IMG/VR virus record: IMGVR_UViG_3300042382_000102
Coordinates: 1 to 64,000 of that record
Direction: 5' to 3' (one strand)
From: a virus
Length of the DNA: 64,000 nucleotides
Shown: positions 19,401-26,975 of the stretch, piece by piece
Position numbering within the stretch: the stretch's first letter is position 1
Layout: the number at the start of each line of letters is the position of its first letter
The notes under the pieces: model-generated
What the model was told of the DNA's origin: nothing
The model's database searches: none
What the model saw: the letters and a program-made list of their open reading frames with translations, nothing else
Position numbers and translations under genes: made by a program

Positions 19401-22400
19401 AAGTTCTCAATAGAAAAGCTTGAAAAGAATGGTACTTGTCTATTTAAATCTCTATTCATAAATGCGAATAAAGAACCTGCTTGAATTTCAGCAGCTTTCA
19501 TAGAGGTAGCTAAATCATCCATGCTACTATTAAATGCGTACTTATCAGCCTTCTTATCAAATAAATCTCTAAGTTTCTGTAGGTCTGCTGTAGTTTCAGC
19601 TGTAACAGAACCTAAGTCTTCTTCTTCTTCTTTGGCTCTCTTAATAACTTCAGAGAGTCTAGTAGCTAAACTATTTAATGATTTAGATTGACCTTCGGTT
19701 AATTTACTATAGTTAATACCACTAATTTTTCCTGAGAAATCTAATGCTTGACCACCTAATTCAGACTTAGGTAATAATGCCTCTAATTGCTTTTGACCAG
19801 ATGGTTTCATACGGAATAACTTTGCAAGCTTCTCAATGACATCATCAAGTTTAGCCATGAAGCCATCACCTTCACCAAATAACCATATTGCAATAGCACC
19901 AATACCAAGAGTAGCTACAATAGTAATAATGCCTGCTACTGATGTGACTATAAGAGCAATACCCTTAATAACAACTCCTATAGCATATATTATACTACCT
20001 ACTACACCACCTAGAATACCACCTATAACTAAAATACCACTCATTAACGCTTTAAGACCAGCTGCTGTTTTAGCAAAGAAACCTATCCATCCACCAGTAA
20101 GTAATTGTAAAGAACCTGCAAGTACTCCAGTTGCAATACCTGCATAATTGATAGCCATACCTACACCCCAAAGGGCTTTGAGTCCAGCATTACCCATAAT
20201 ACTAAAGGCAGTAACTACATTCTTAAGTGCTCCACCAAAGAATGCCCAACCAGCTGGTGGTAGTAACAAAGCATAAATACCATAGTCACCTACAAAGGAA
20301 AGGATAGAATCAAATATATTAGAGGTAATACTAGTTGTCTCAGCTTGAGCGGCATTTGCTGCACCAGTAAACAATGCAAAGATAGAAATTAAAGCACCAG
20401 CAATAAATCCCTTTTTACCTTTAAATAGTTTACCAAGTAAGCCTTCAGGTCCAGCCATTCCTTCAACATCTACATTCATCTTATTTAAAACAGATTTAAT
20501 GTTATCTGTATAAACTTTAGCTCTTAACGCTGGATCAACTCCTTCTTTACCAAGAAGAGAAGTATCAAGTAAACTTTTACTCTTACCAAGATCTTTGAGC
20601 TTATCTGCGGCTTTAGAAACAGTTTCTTTAATAGTACTAGAGGCAGATTTTACTTTTTCATCTACCTTTTTCTTTATTGAATCCCCTTCTTCTTTACCGA
20701 ATAGGAAATCTGTAATACTTATTTTACCTTTAGTGTAGTCTTCTCTATTTTGACCGTTATTAATATTGCCAAGAACTTTACCTACAATGTCTTTTACTTT
20801 ATTAATCTTGCTAGTTATTTCACTAGCTTTGATATCTCCAAATAAACTAGTAAATAATTTTGTTTTGGATATAGTAGCTGCTGCTGCTAAGGATTGCGTA
20901 ATAAAGAATTTAAACACAGATGCGAGAGAATCTTTAATAAGTTTACCTGCAACATCCTCACCGAGCATTGCAAGAGTAACTAATGGAATGCCAGCAGCCA
21001 AAGCTACGGCCATGCTAACATGATCTGAGAATCCAGAGAATATTAGAGATACACCTGCAACTAAATACTTAAAGTTAGCGCCTAATAGGGCTTGACCTAA
21101 TAATCCACCACTGTTTGCACTAGAGCCTGCTGATCCAGCAACAAAAGCTAAAAAGCCGCTTACAAATTCTTTAACAACAGATACTTTACTAAGTATAGTA
21201 GCAATACCTGCTCCAACTAAAATAGTACCTAGTAAGCCTGAATCCCCTACACTAAAGAAAGAGAAAAGACTAGAGATAGCAGAGCCAATAATACCAAACT
21301 GTTCTAGGAATGCTTTTCCAAATGCATCAGCAAATGTTACTAATTGACCTAGTAATTCAGGAATAGCTTCTATAGCTTCTCTTAGATAGAACCCAATAAT
21401 AGATCCTGCAGTTTCACCAATTTCTTTAAATATATTAGCGTCAAATGCTTCGTATAATGCTTCTCCTATTTTTGGGATTAATGCTGCTTTGATTAATATT
21501 GCAGCACCCGAAAAGAATGCGGCAAATGTAGCAGGAGCTACTAATGCAACAATAGCAGCTAATACAAACACATCGGCAATATTCTTGAATACTGCGCCAA
21601 GTTCTTTGAGTGGTAGGCTAGAGATCATTTCCCTAACATCTATCTTTTCTATCTTAAGCTTTACTTTAGCTACAGTATCTTTTAGAGTATCTTTAACAGT
21701 ACTACCAATGCTACTGTTACCAATTGTATCTCTTGTGTCTAATCCTTTTGCTGTAATTTTAGTAAAAAGATCTTTAGTACTATTTTTCAAATCAGAGAAA
21801 GAAGCTTTAACTTTCTTTGTAAATGCGTCTATCTTTGTTGTGCCTTCTGTGTATAACTTATCAGCCCAACGTAATACACCATCAACCATATCTGGCCAGT
21901 AAGAATTACCTACTACTTTATCGTATATATCAAAAAAGTAACCCTTAATTTTAGTAGCAAAGTCTCGTATAAAACCTTCTACTTTACTTAACTTGGTAAA
22001 AATACTATCTTCAATTTTGCTACTCATATAAAGCATATAGCCTACAATAGCAATAACAGTATTTTCGATAACAGCTCTTACTTCTGCAAATGCAGTAACA
22101 AATCCGTATAATGAGCCAATTGCTACGTCTAGGCCTAGCAAGTTAGACACTAGTAATTTGAGACCAGCAACACCTTTGACTTGGAGTATAGCGAATGTTT
22201 CCAATAGACTAGGGTTTAAACCAAGTAAACTCCTAGTAAGATAGATTAAATTAGTTGTAAATTCTGCAATATAAGTTAACGAGAGTACTACTGCAGGTGC
22301 AAAGAATCTCTGAATAGTATAGCTTAAGATCTGTAATGATTGTAGACCTAATTCAAGAAACCTATCAAAACGTATATTAGAAAATTCAATAAGTGGATTA

Positions 22401-23722
22401 CTAGCAATACCTAATGCAGCACCAAATGTTTTTAGTACAGCTACACCTTGATAAAGAGGAGTTACAAAGAAGTCTCTAAATCCTACTGAGAAAGCTAAGA
22501 ATCCAAAGAAATTATTTGGATCTAAACCCTTTGCAAGTTTATTTATATTACTTGTAAATTCTACTACTGATTTTGAATTAAAAATATCACCAATAGTTCT
22601 TGAAGTTCTAGTATCACCAAAGGCTACGAATAGACCTAATTGCTCGACTACACCTCTAACTAATTTTCTAAATTCAAATACACTATCATAAAAGGCTAAG
22701 AAAGAGATTCTTAGTCTTTCAAAGAAAAATGAGTTTGCCAACACTGTTAATGGCGTTGTAAATGTACGAATAACAGGTACAATAGCACTAATGTTTCTAC
22801 CTACGGCAGAGAATAAATTTCCAAAAGCATTAATAACTAATTTTGCATCTCTAACTGTTTGACCAAATCTTGAACTTAAAATAGTAAAGTATACATCAGC
22901 AACTTCTGCTAAATTTGTTATGTATATTGAAATTCTATTTATGTTTCCACCAAGTATTTGTGAAAGTCCACTTGATTTAGATATCTCAGATAACAAAAGA
23001 TTTACGGAATCTTTTAGTCTAATAATTGATTGTTCAAAAGTAGGAGCTAGTGTTTCAAATTCACTATTTAATTTATCTGTTTGACTTAGTAATGCTTTAA
23101 ATACTACATCACTTGTTAATCTACCCTCTTCAGCTAGCTTTCTTAGTTCTCCAATAGAAGAACCAATTCCATCAGCAATAGCCTGTGCAATTCTAGGGGT
23201 TTGTTCTAGAACTGAGTTTAATTCCTCGCCACGTAATTGTCCAGAAGCAAGACCTTGCCCTAACTGAATTAAAGCGGCTCTTGCAGACTCACCAGCAGTA
23301 CCAGAAATAGTAACTGCCTTTTGTACGTTCTCAGTAGCTTGTAATAGTTGTTTTGTAGATGCACCTGCATTCTTTAATGAAGAACCAAATTTATTAAATA
23401 CACCTACTGTACCTTCCAATGAGCTTCTAGTCTTTACCGATAGAGCCAATAACTGGGATTGTACAACAACTAATTCTTTAGTCCTACCTACAACTAGAGC
23501 AATTCTATTCTCTAAATTTGTGAAGGTATCTGAAGCTCTAGTAATACTGTTAACTGCACCGAATGCAGCAAATGCAGCTGTAACACTAGTTGCAAGACCA
23601 GCTAATGTTCTAGTAGCGGAAGTCGTTGTCTTTTCTATTTTACCTACTGATGTAGAAAGTTTGTCTAAGTCCCTTTGTGCTTGTGACGAGTCAGACGTGA
23701 CTTTCAATGCGATATCTGACAT
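16406..23722 (-). CDS. Tail tape measure protein
   Basis: A 2438-residue protein, the longest here. The N-terminus has the tape measure domain: GTVGVFNKFGSSLKNAG, then ATENVQKAVTISGTAGESARAALIQLGQGLASGQLRGEELNSVLEQTPRIAQAIADGIG (about residues 105-190). It continues with hydrophobic helical blocks that may form the membrane channel during ejection, followed by long charged coiled-coil tracts. The end (ASGGVIPGSSGTATPVLAHAGEVILNEAQQARV) is the conserved tape measure C-terminal motif. The usual relation of about 0.15 nm per residue predicts a tail near 360 nm. Start is ATG preceded by AAGGAGAT. It also guides tube assembly through the chaperones encoded just upstream. Confidence 0.95.
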   Translation of the reverse strand: MSDIALKVTSDSSQAQRDLDKLSTSVGKIEKTTTSATRTLAGLATSVTAAFAAFGAVNSITRASDTFTNLENRIALVVGRTKELVVVQSQLLALSVKTRSSLEGTVGVFNKFGSSLKNAGASTKQLLQATENVQKAVTISGTAGESARAALIQLGQGLASGQLRGEELNSVLEQTPRIAQAIADGIGSSIGELRKLAEEGRLTSDVVFKALLSQTDKLNSEFETLAPTFEQSIIRLKDSVNLLLSEISKSSGLSQILGGNINRISIYITNLAEVADVYFTILSSRFGQTVRDAKLVINAFGNLFSAVGRNISAIVPVIRTFTTPLTVLANSFFFERLRISFLAFYDSVFEFRKLVRGVVEQLGLFVAFGDTRTSRTIGDIFNSKSVVEFTSNINKLAKGLDPNNFFGFLAFSVGFRDFFVTPLYQGVAVLKTFGAALGIASNPLIEFSNIRFDRFLELGLQSLQILSYTIQRFFAPAVVLSLTYIAEFTTNLIYLTRSLLGLNPSLLETFAILQVKGVAGLKLLVSNLLGLDVAIGSLYGFVTAFAEVRAVIENTVIAIVGYMLYMSSKIEDSIFTKLSKVEGFIRDFATKIKGYFFDIYDKVVGNSYWPDMVDGVLRWADKLYTEGTTKIDAFTKKVKASFSDLKNSTKDLFTKITAKGLDTRDTIGNSSIGSTVKDTLKDTVAKVKLKIEKIDVREMISSLPLKELGAVFKNIADVFVLAAIVALVAPATFAAFFSGAAILIKAALIPKIGEALYEAFDANIFKEIGETAGSIIGFYLREAIEAIPELLGQLVTFADAFGKAFLEQFGIIGSAISSLFSFFSVGDSGLLGTILVGAGIATILSKVSVVKEFVSGFLAFVAGSAGSSANSGGLLGQALLGANFKYLVAGVSLIFSGFSDHVSMAVALAAGIPLVTLAMLGEDVAGKLIKDSLASVFKFFITQSLAAAATISKTKLFTSLFGDIKASEITSKINKVKDIVGKVLGNINNGQNREDYTKGKISITDFLFGKEEGDSIKKKVDEKVKSASSTIKETVSKAADKLKDLGKSKSLLDTSLLGKEGVDPALRAKVYTDNIKSVLNKMNVDVEGMAGPEGLLGKLFKGKKGFIAGALISIFALFTGAANAAQAETTSITSNIFDSILSFVGDYGIYALLLPPAGWAFFGGALKNVVTAFSIMGNAGLKALWGVGMAINYAGIATGVLAGSLQLLTGGWIGFFAKTAAGLKALMSGILVIGGILGGVVGSIIYAIGVVIKGIALIVTSVAGIITIVATLGIGAIAIWLFGEGDGFMAKLDDVIEKLAKLFRMKPSGQKQLEALLPKSELGGQALDFSGKISGINYSKLTEGQSKSLNSLATRLSEVIKRAKEEEEDLGSVTAETTADLQKLRDLFDKKADKYAFNSSMDDLATSMKAAEIQAGSLFAFMNRDLNRQVPFFSSFSIENFVLPFEKIIDKFSKFNDSRARDVNKELSSNVDVFKEIDKYLKPEEIQMSVMAFNRLNNAIGNLTGFSGIFSRLFGGFKRSELELELARKQVNKLSTEFKKLAEERAAVDKYKTSLGDAQKALAGLEKFQVGAGIKVELKDLFGFDNPAQVNALTNELEALFKQLSEKAKGSDEALAIQVQIDAKVENLNFELEQSKAAGSLKKKLENLFKIAGTNISVPDFFKFAGADNAKVLQDALFVYTKRLQEAKVAEAEAGTDAEKLAKAFLMGRDALRDFNKEIERLTGNEGLSKSLSGLGVNLNRELIDAFGARGTARLEKFREQLEKADAISADPRLPPNYKAAIARQAIAAKKIIQEEFQVRDFTENFSFQIGKTNLSADLMKSLMLSPAESKRASELLVQSFNDKNLLKSLSANITGLPSDPKRAKEISDRIVGTEAEYASIMRDKGKNVLEIFADSISKSGSKIDINELFTSGLATKDILDAQGFTTQIRTLQDQKDKFLLTRRNDPNGLTTLDVGMIAEFDRQIKELNKQRDSALDRNIVTKIESLASRTGVTVGQEFFQGFTDADTGKFEAIRTQLNNLDDARKKLIVTEGDTFKILDRAALQENFKAVEEVKDRFDILVNGEIPNILKKAKYDFKIVDIAGFGKDATTVKQLLIDLGTEQKKLADLEKGADPLSEESLKRINQAKDSIKAITNSLDEFKAKPTTFGELFSQISANTGLPTDLLRKLDPKEFGLAQAASTKIADINKEINNLKLQGNTLDKERLAVLEKELAIVQGISDQEDRKKQIGSSLLGSSKDLIKNTITGEKDRGKTFLNAATSTVTDAFAGQLNDFLFKDISKSLGESLGVDLFGTVGESPLKPMYVSIVAGAQDLLGGTGGITGMFDKLKGFGSGIGDFFTKGLSGFSSFFSFLPGFASGGVIPGSSGTATPVLAHAGEVILNEAQQARVASAMSNQGQQVVNLNITGDISRQTKSEIYRMLPSIAEGVNSHNREKGLR

Positions 23723-23789
23723 AAAATCTCCTTAAAAAAATGCCCTAAGATATATCACGAATAGTGTGATGCATCAAAGGGCAAAAAAA

Positions 23790-24152
23790 TTATATTATAG
23801 TGGGTTCGAAACCACTTTTCATTAAAGTTTGTTCAATGAAATATGATGGTGCCTGTTTCGACCATCCAGCATTTAAATATGTAATATACTCAGCATCATT
23901 ATTAATATAATGACTACTTTCGGTTAAGCTAATCAAAAATTTATTTGATAGTGAAAAGGAGATTTTGAATGACTCTTGTTTATAAGAAGTCCATCTACTT
24001 GCAGCATATCCTGTATCTTTTGGAGTAACTCTTTTGAGTTCTTCTATAGCAGTTTCAACAGCATTATCTATTATCTTGTTAGTTGAATCTTCTAATGCAT
24101 TTGATATCTTTTTATCTAATGCCTTATTGACATTAAGTTTAATTTTTATCAA
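23790..24152 (-). CDS. Minor tail / tail completion protein (HK97 gp10-like), TTG start
   Basis: The TTG at 24152 is chosen because it is preceded by an almost ideal ribosome binding site (GGGAGG, six bases away), while the upstream ATG in frame has none. This gives 120 residues starting MIKIKLNVNKALDKK. The middle (RVTPKDTGYAASRW ... NDAEYITYLNAGWSKQAPSYFIEQTL) matches the pattern of HK97 gp10-like or lambda gpZ-like tail completion proteins. Its position between chaperones and tape measure is unusual, since such genes often sit nearer the connectors. It overlaps the chaperone extension by 14 bases. Confidence 0.7.
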   Translation of the reverse strand: MIKIKLNVNKALDKKISNALEDSTNKIIDNAVETAIEELKRVTPKDTGYAASRWTSYKQESFKISFSLSNKFLISLTESSHYINNDAEYITYLNAGWSKQAPSYFIEQTLMKSGFEPTII

Positions 24153-24788
24153 TTGTAACCTCCCATGGGATACCATTATCTGCTGCAGCCATTTGAAGTT
24201 TATTCAATAATCCTGAGCTAATAATAGAATTTGCAAGTCTACTCTCATCTTCATTATTAGCTCTTTTAATAGCAGCTAATGAAGCAAATAGTCTCTCGGG
24301 TTTTTCTTTAACCCCTTGTGCCTGTAATAACATATAAGTACGCTGGTCATCTTGCCAACCAACAGGTCTCTCTCTAAAATATTCGAACCAACCTAATAGT
24401 TCTTCATAGGGCATTTCTTTAAGTAGTCTATAAACTGGCATATGTAGTTTAAATGCCAAGTCATAGACTTCTATCATTTCCTTATCTAATGTTATTTGCC
24501 CTGATTCACGTTTCCCAATCCAGAGAATGTGAGTACTTCATTAGACAGACGAGATAGCTCATCGACAGGAAATGCACTGAAATCTTCAGTTGATAACTGA
24601 TCTGCTCCATCAACGGAACAACCAATCACATACTGTAATAGTTGGATACTTGCATTTTCATCTTCTCCAACAGCTTTTGACTTTTCTTGAATCTCCATAA
24701 CTTGAGATACAGAAAGCTTCTTAATTGTAACGTCTTCACCCATAAATTTGGTTTTCTTAGACATTACTTTTCCAACGAGATGTTTCAT
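24139..24788 (-). CDS. Tail assembly chaperone, frameshifted long form (gpGT-like)
   Basis: Slippage by -1 on GGGAAAC joins the first 93 residues of the short chaperone to RESGQITLDKE and then the 112-residue extension starting MIEVYDLAFKLHMPVYRLL, for about 216 residues. The extension frame is offset by exactly -1 and is open back to the slippery site. The first ATG of the extension (24477) has no convincing ribosome binding site. The extension sequence (MPYEELLGWFEYFRERPVGWQDDQRTYMLL) is typical of the T part of such pairs. In lambda the fused form recruits tube subunits to the tape measure. The ratio and use of the shift are inferred. Confidence 0.8.
24492..24788 (-). CDS. Tail assembly chaperone, short form (gpG-like)
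   Basis: The start at 24788 has a clear ribosome binding site (AAGGAA) and gives 98 residues; the longer open frame upstream overlaps the previous gene and has no such site. The protein (MKHLVGKVMSKKTKFMGEDVTIKKLSVSQVMEIQEKSKAV...) has the acidic, helical form of siphophage tail assembly chaperones, which coat the tape measure before tube polymerisation. Near its end lies the heptamer GGGAAAC in the zero frame, where part of the ribosomes should shift to the frame of the next gene. Confidence 0.8.
   Translation of the reverse strand: MKHLVGKVMSKKTKFMGEDVTIKKLSVSQVMEIQEKSKAVGEDENASIQLLQYVIGCSVDGADQLSTEDFSAFPVDELSRLSNEVLTFSGLGNVNQGK
24510..24516 (-). promoter_or_regulatory. Programmed -1 ribosomal frameshift site GGGAAAC
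   Basis: The minus strand reads G GGA AAC in the frame of the chaperone gene, a perfect X XXY YYZ heptamer, five codons before its stop. The -1 frame is open across it into the downstream extension. Lambda uses the close relative GGGAAAG at the equivalent place. Confidence 0.85.
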
Positions 24789-24804
24789 TTTATATTCCTT
24801 ACTT

Positions 24805-25050
24805 TTATTTACTATCATTAAATAACTGTTTGTTATTTTCTTGGAAGTCATCGAGTACTTTACGTACTGTATGTAACACAGATAATGTTTCCATGATCTC
24901 TCTACCTACTTCACTATTCTTGTCAAAATCTTGAAATCTTTCAAATGATTTACGAATACTAATATCAACACTACGTCTCATATGACGAAATGTAGTCTTC
25001 ATAACAAATGATTTACTGAATGGTGGTTTATCTTGATTGTTATCAATCAT
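24805..25050 (-). CDS. Unrecognised small protein between tail tube and chaperone, 81 aa
   Basis: An 81-residue charged, helical protein (MIDNNQDKPPFSKSFVMKTTFRHMRRSVDISIRKSFERFQDF...). It is the first gene after phage promoter site 2, with a leader of about 53 bases. There is no signal peptide or membrane segment. The block from residue 24 to 44 is rich in Arg and Lys, the rest acidic. It may assist tail assembly given its position immediately before the chaperones; this is inference. Confidence 0.6.
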   Translation of the reverse strand: MIDNNQDKPPFSKSFVMKTTFRHMRRSVDISIRKSFERFQDFDKNSEVGREIMETLSVLHTVRKVLDDFQENNKQLFNDSK

Positions 25051-25080
25051 AATTATCCTTAATATATACTATAAATACAA

Positions 25081-25118
25081 CCAAGGGGAGCCTCAGATCT
25101 CTCTTTAGCGTCCCCTGG
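25081..25118 (-). repeat. Inverted repeat overlapping promoter site 2
   Basis: CCAGGGGA at the upstream end of the promoter can pair with TCCCCTTGG downstream of the predicted start (eight pairs with one bulged T, loop about 21 bases). The arrangement parallels site 1 although the downstream arm has a different sequence, suggesting conserved structure. Only weak T-rich sequence follows. Confidence 0.5.
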
Positions 25119-25119
25119 T
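25098..25119 (-). promoter_or_regulatory. T7-family phage promoter, site 2
   Basis: The minus strand carries the same 22 bases as site 1, core GGGGACGCTAAAGAGA. The predicted start is the G at 25103. It lies between the tail tube gene and the chaperone block, so it would drive the chaperones, tape measure and tip genes. Shared flanking ATTT upstream extends the match with site 1. Confidence 0.75.
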
Positions 25120-25149
25120 AAATGGACTAGAAACTAGCCCAAATTGTCA

Positions 25150-25701
25150 TTAGACGAGACCAACAGTCGCAGGACCGAAGAAGCCGCCTTGTGAAGACAA
25201 TGTTAGTGTAGCTTGGTTAGCATCTGTTAACTGTGGGCTAACTAATAGAGCTTCGATTTTACCAACGAAGTAGAAGTTAGAGTTGTCAACAGAACCTAGA
25301 CCAGTAGAACCTGCAGTGGTGCTTAGACCAGCTGGTTTAGCATTTAGCATAGAAAACTGGAAAGCATAAATCTTACCATTACCTACTAAAGCACCTAATG
25401 CTGAGGATGGTGCCCAGTCAGCAGGAATGTAGTTTAGAGTAATTTCTAAGTTAGGTGAATCAGACTGGCCTTGAATTTGGCTAGAAGTCTTTTGACCATA
25501 AACAGGTACGTTAACGATGTTAGCTGGTGTACCGATTTGTGGGAATTCACGGACGTTCTTAATTTCAGTGAAAGAACCAGTAGTAGCAAACTTAGCTACT
25601 AGTTCTGCTAATGTATCTACAGTTGTGAGATCAGTAATCTCAGTTGTATTTACGGCCATTGCTGAGAAAATACCAGCTCCGATTGATGTAATATGTGCCA
25701 T
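25150..25701 (-). CDS. Major tail tube protein
   Basis: A 183-residue protein directly after the tail terminator gene, starting MAHITSIGAGIFSAMAVNTTEI. Features include LAELVAKFATTGSFTEIKNVREFPQIGTPANIVNVPVYGQKTSSQIQGQSDSPNLEITLNYIPADW, in the style of siphovirus tube proteins where a beta sandwich and loop build stacked hexamers. GC content and codon use look higher than in the flanking genes, as in the capsid gene, consistent with very high expression. Called from order, size and sequence pattern. Confidence 0.8.
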   Translation of the reverse strand: MAHITSIGAGIFSAMAVNTTEITDLTTVDTLAELVAKFATTGSFTEIKNVREFPQIGTPANIVNVPVYGQKTSSQIQGQSDSPNLEITLNYIPADWAPSSALGALVGNGKIYAFQFSMLNAKPAGLSTTAGSTGLGSVDNSNFYFVGKIEALLVSPQLTDANQATLTLSSQGGFFGPATVGLV

Positions 25702-25706
25702 GTGTT

Positions 25707-26114
25707 TTAATCTCCATAAGCTTTAAAATTTATTGAATAATCACCACGATAAAGAGATTTATCTGCGGGATCAAGGCCAAGCTTCATTACTGTGCTTGCG
25801 CCAAATTGGGTTCCATTTGTCAAAGTCTTACCTTGAAATAAGGAATCTATAGTATCAGCAATAGTGAACAATTCTGCATCACCATTACCTGCCTTGACAA
25901 AGATTGATAGTATTAACATACCTGAGAATTTTTTCTTAAACCCATGAGCATCAACAGTGCCTCTTCCTGGTAGAATACTAATTCTAATAAAAGAAGTAGT
26001 AGTATCTATTGTTCCACTATAGTTGGCAGGATAAGCTTTGTATCCAGTTGTTGTCCATGCGCTTGAAGCGAATAAACCATATATGTCTGACTTTAATTTA
26101 CTATACATACTCAT
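25707..26114 (-). CDS. Tail terminator protein (gpU/DUF4128-like)
   Basis: The 135-residue protein (MSMYSKLKSDIYGLFASSAWTTTGYKAYPANYSG...) contains FIRISILPGRGTVDAHGFKKKFSGMLILSIFVKAGNGDAELFTIADTIDSLFQGKTL, the recognisable core of DUF4128-type tail terminators that stop tube growth and form the joint to the head. It sits in the usual connector order immediately before the tube gene. Confidence 0.75.
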   Translation of the reverse strand: MSMYSKLKSDIYGLFASSAWTTTGYKAYPANYSGTIDTTTSFIRISILPGRGTVDAHGFKKKFSGMLILSIFVKAGNGDAELFTIADTIDSLFQGKTLTNGTQFGASTVMKLGLDPADKSLYRGDYSINFKAYGD

Positions 26115-26115
26115 A

Positions 26116-26460
26116 TTATACTCCTGCTAATGAGAGTACAACAACAAACTCATCTTTTGAAATAACGTTACAACCATATTCTACATTATCAACGGTTACC
26201 CGTGAATAGCTATCGAAGTTAATTGCAGGATTACTTTTAATTGTGAGTGAAGTTGTAGTAACAGGAATACCAGACTCAAAGGACTTACTAGTACCTAAAA
26301 AGCCTTGAGCGGTGTATGTCTGATCCGTTTTTACAATCGAACCAGTAGCAAAATTAAATCCACTGACGATCTTGTTGTCAAAAGTAGCAGTAACCGAAAG
26401 ATCCTTTAATTTTTCAAAGGCAGTATCCACGGATTTTTGTACTTTTGATTTGAGGGACAT
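26116..26460 (-). CDS. Head-tail connector / head closure protein, 114 aa
   Basis: A 114-residue basic-then-beta protein (MSLKSKVQKSVDTAFEKLKDLSVTATFDNKIVSGFNFATGSI...). The C-terminal part (SLTIKSNPAINFDSYSRVTVDNVEYGCNVISKDEFVVVLSLAGV) follows the pattern of head closure (stopper) proteins, in which a small beta barrel seals the capsid after packaging. It lies between the adaptor-like and terminator genes with one-base spacing. Confidence 0.65.
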   Translation of the reverse strand: MSLKSKVQKSVDTAFEKLKDLSVTATFDNKIVSGFNFATGSIVKTDQTYTAQGFLGTSKSFESGIPVTTTSLTIKSNPAINFDSYSRVTVDNVEYGCNVISKDEFVVVLSLAGV

Positions 26461-26958
26461 TTAGTTTGCCCTCCACCATTGAGTAGAACCTTGGTTTACT
26501 AAAAGTGGTTTTAGGTATTTTCTAACAATACTAGGAACTACTGGAGTTCTAGTTGTGTCATTATTACTATCTTTCAATGTAATAGTACCAATTGAAATTT
26601 CTTCAAAGTTTTGTGTTTTATTATCTAACAAATTTTCATTGGATAATAAATGATGAGCCATTTCTAAAACAGCCTGTTTCATTCTCTTTGGAATTTCACT
26701 CACACTAAAGTTAACTTCTTGTCCTAATCTAGGATCAAAAATATAAGCCCCTTTACGAGGCCACGCAAGACTCTGTGTGGAACTGACAGCAACACCGATA
26801 AATTGATTTTCATCAAGTATAAGAGTTGCAGTCACTAATGCTGACTCCTGGTCGTCGTCTTGAGCATTTAACCATGCACCCGCATCAATGCGAGTATCAA
26901 AGTATGCATCAGCTTCGGCCATAGTTACATATGTGTTTGTACCTAGGACTAGTGCCAT
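26461..26958 (-). CDS. Head-tail adaptor (DnaT-like annotation family)
   Basis: The 165-residue product begins MALVLGTNTYVTMAEADAYFDTRIDAGAWLNAQDDDQESALVTATLILDENQFIG and continues SLAWPRKGAYIFDPR ... IPKRMKQAVLEMAHHLLS. This is the widespread phage family often labelled DnaT-like, now regarded as a head-tail adaptor of the HK97 gp6 type that binds the portal. It is the first gene after the major capsid gene, with an AGGAGG ribosome binding site. A role in DNA replication is not implied. Confidence 0.75.
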   Translation of the reverse strand: MALVLGTNTYVTMAEADAYFDTRIDAGAWLNAQDDDQESALVTATLILDENQFIGVAVSSTQSLAWPRKGAYIFDPRLGQEVNFSVSEIPKRMKQAVLEMAHHLLSNENLLDNKTQNFEEISIGTITLKDSNNDTTRTPVVPSIVRKYLKPLLVNQGSTQWWRAN

Positions 26959-26975
26959 CAGTTCCTCCTAATAGA

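Noticed and set aside
16406-23722. Transmembrane transporter or toxin within the tape measure
   Set aside because: Hydrophobic blocks are normal in tape measure proteins and both ends carry family-specific motifs.
26461-26958. DnaT-like replication protein
   Set aside because: The name is a family label; position directly after the capsid gene and size indicate a head-tail adaptor.
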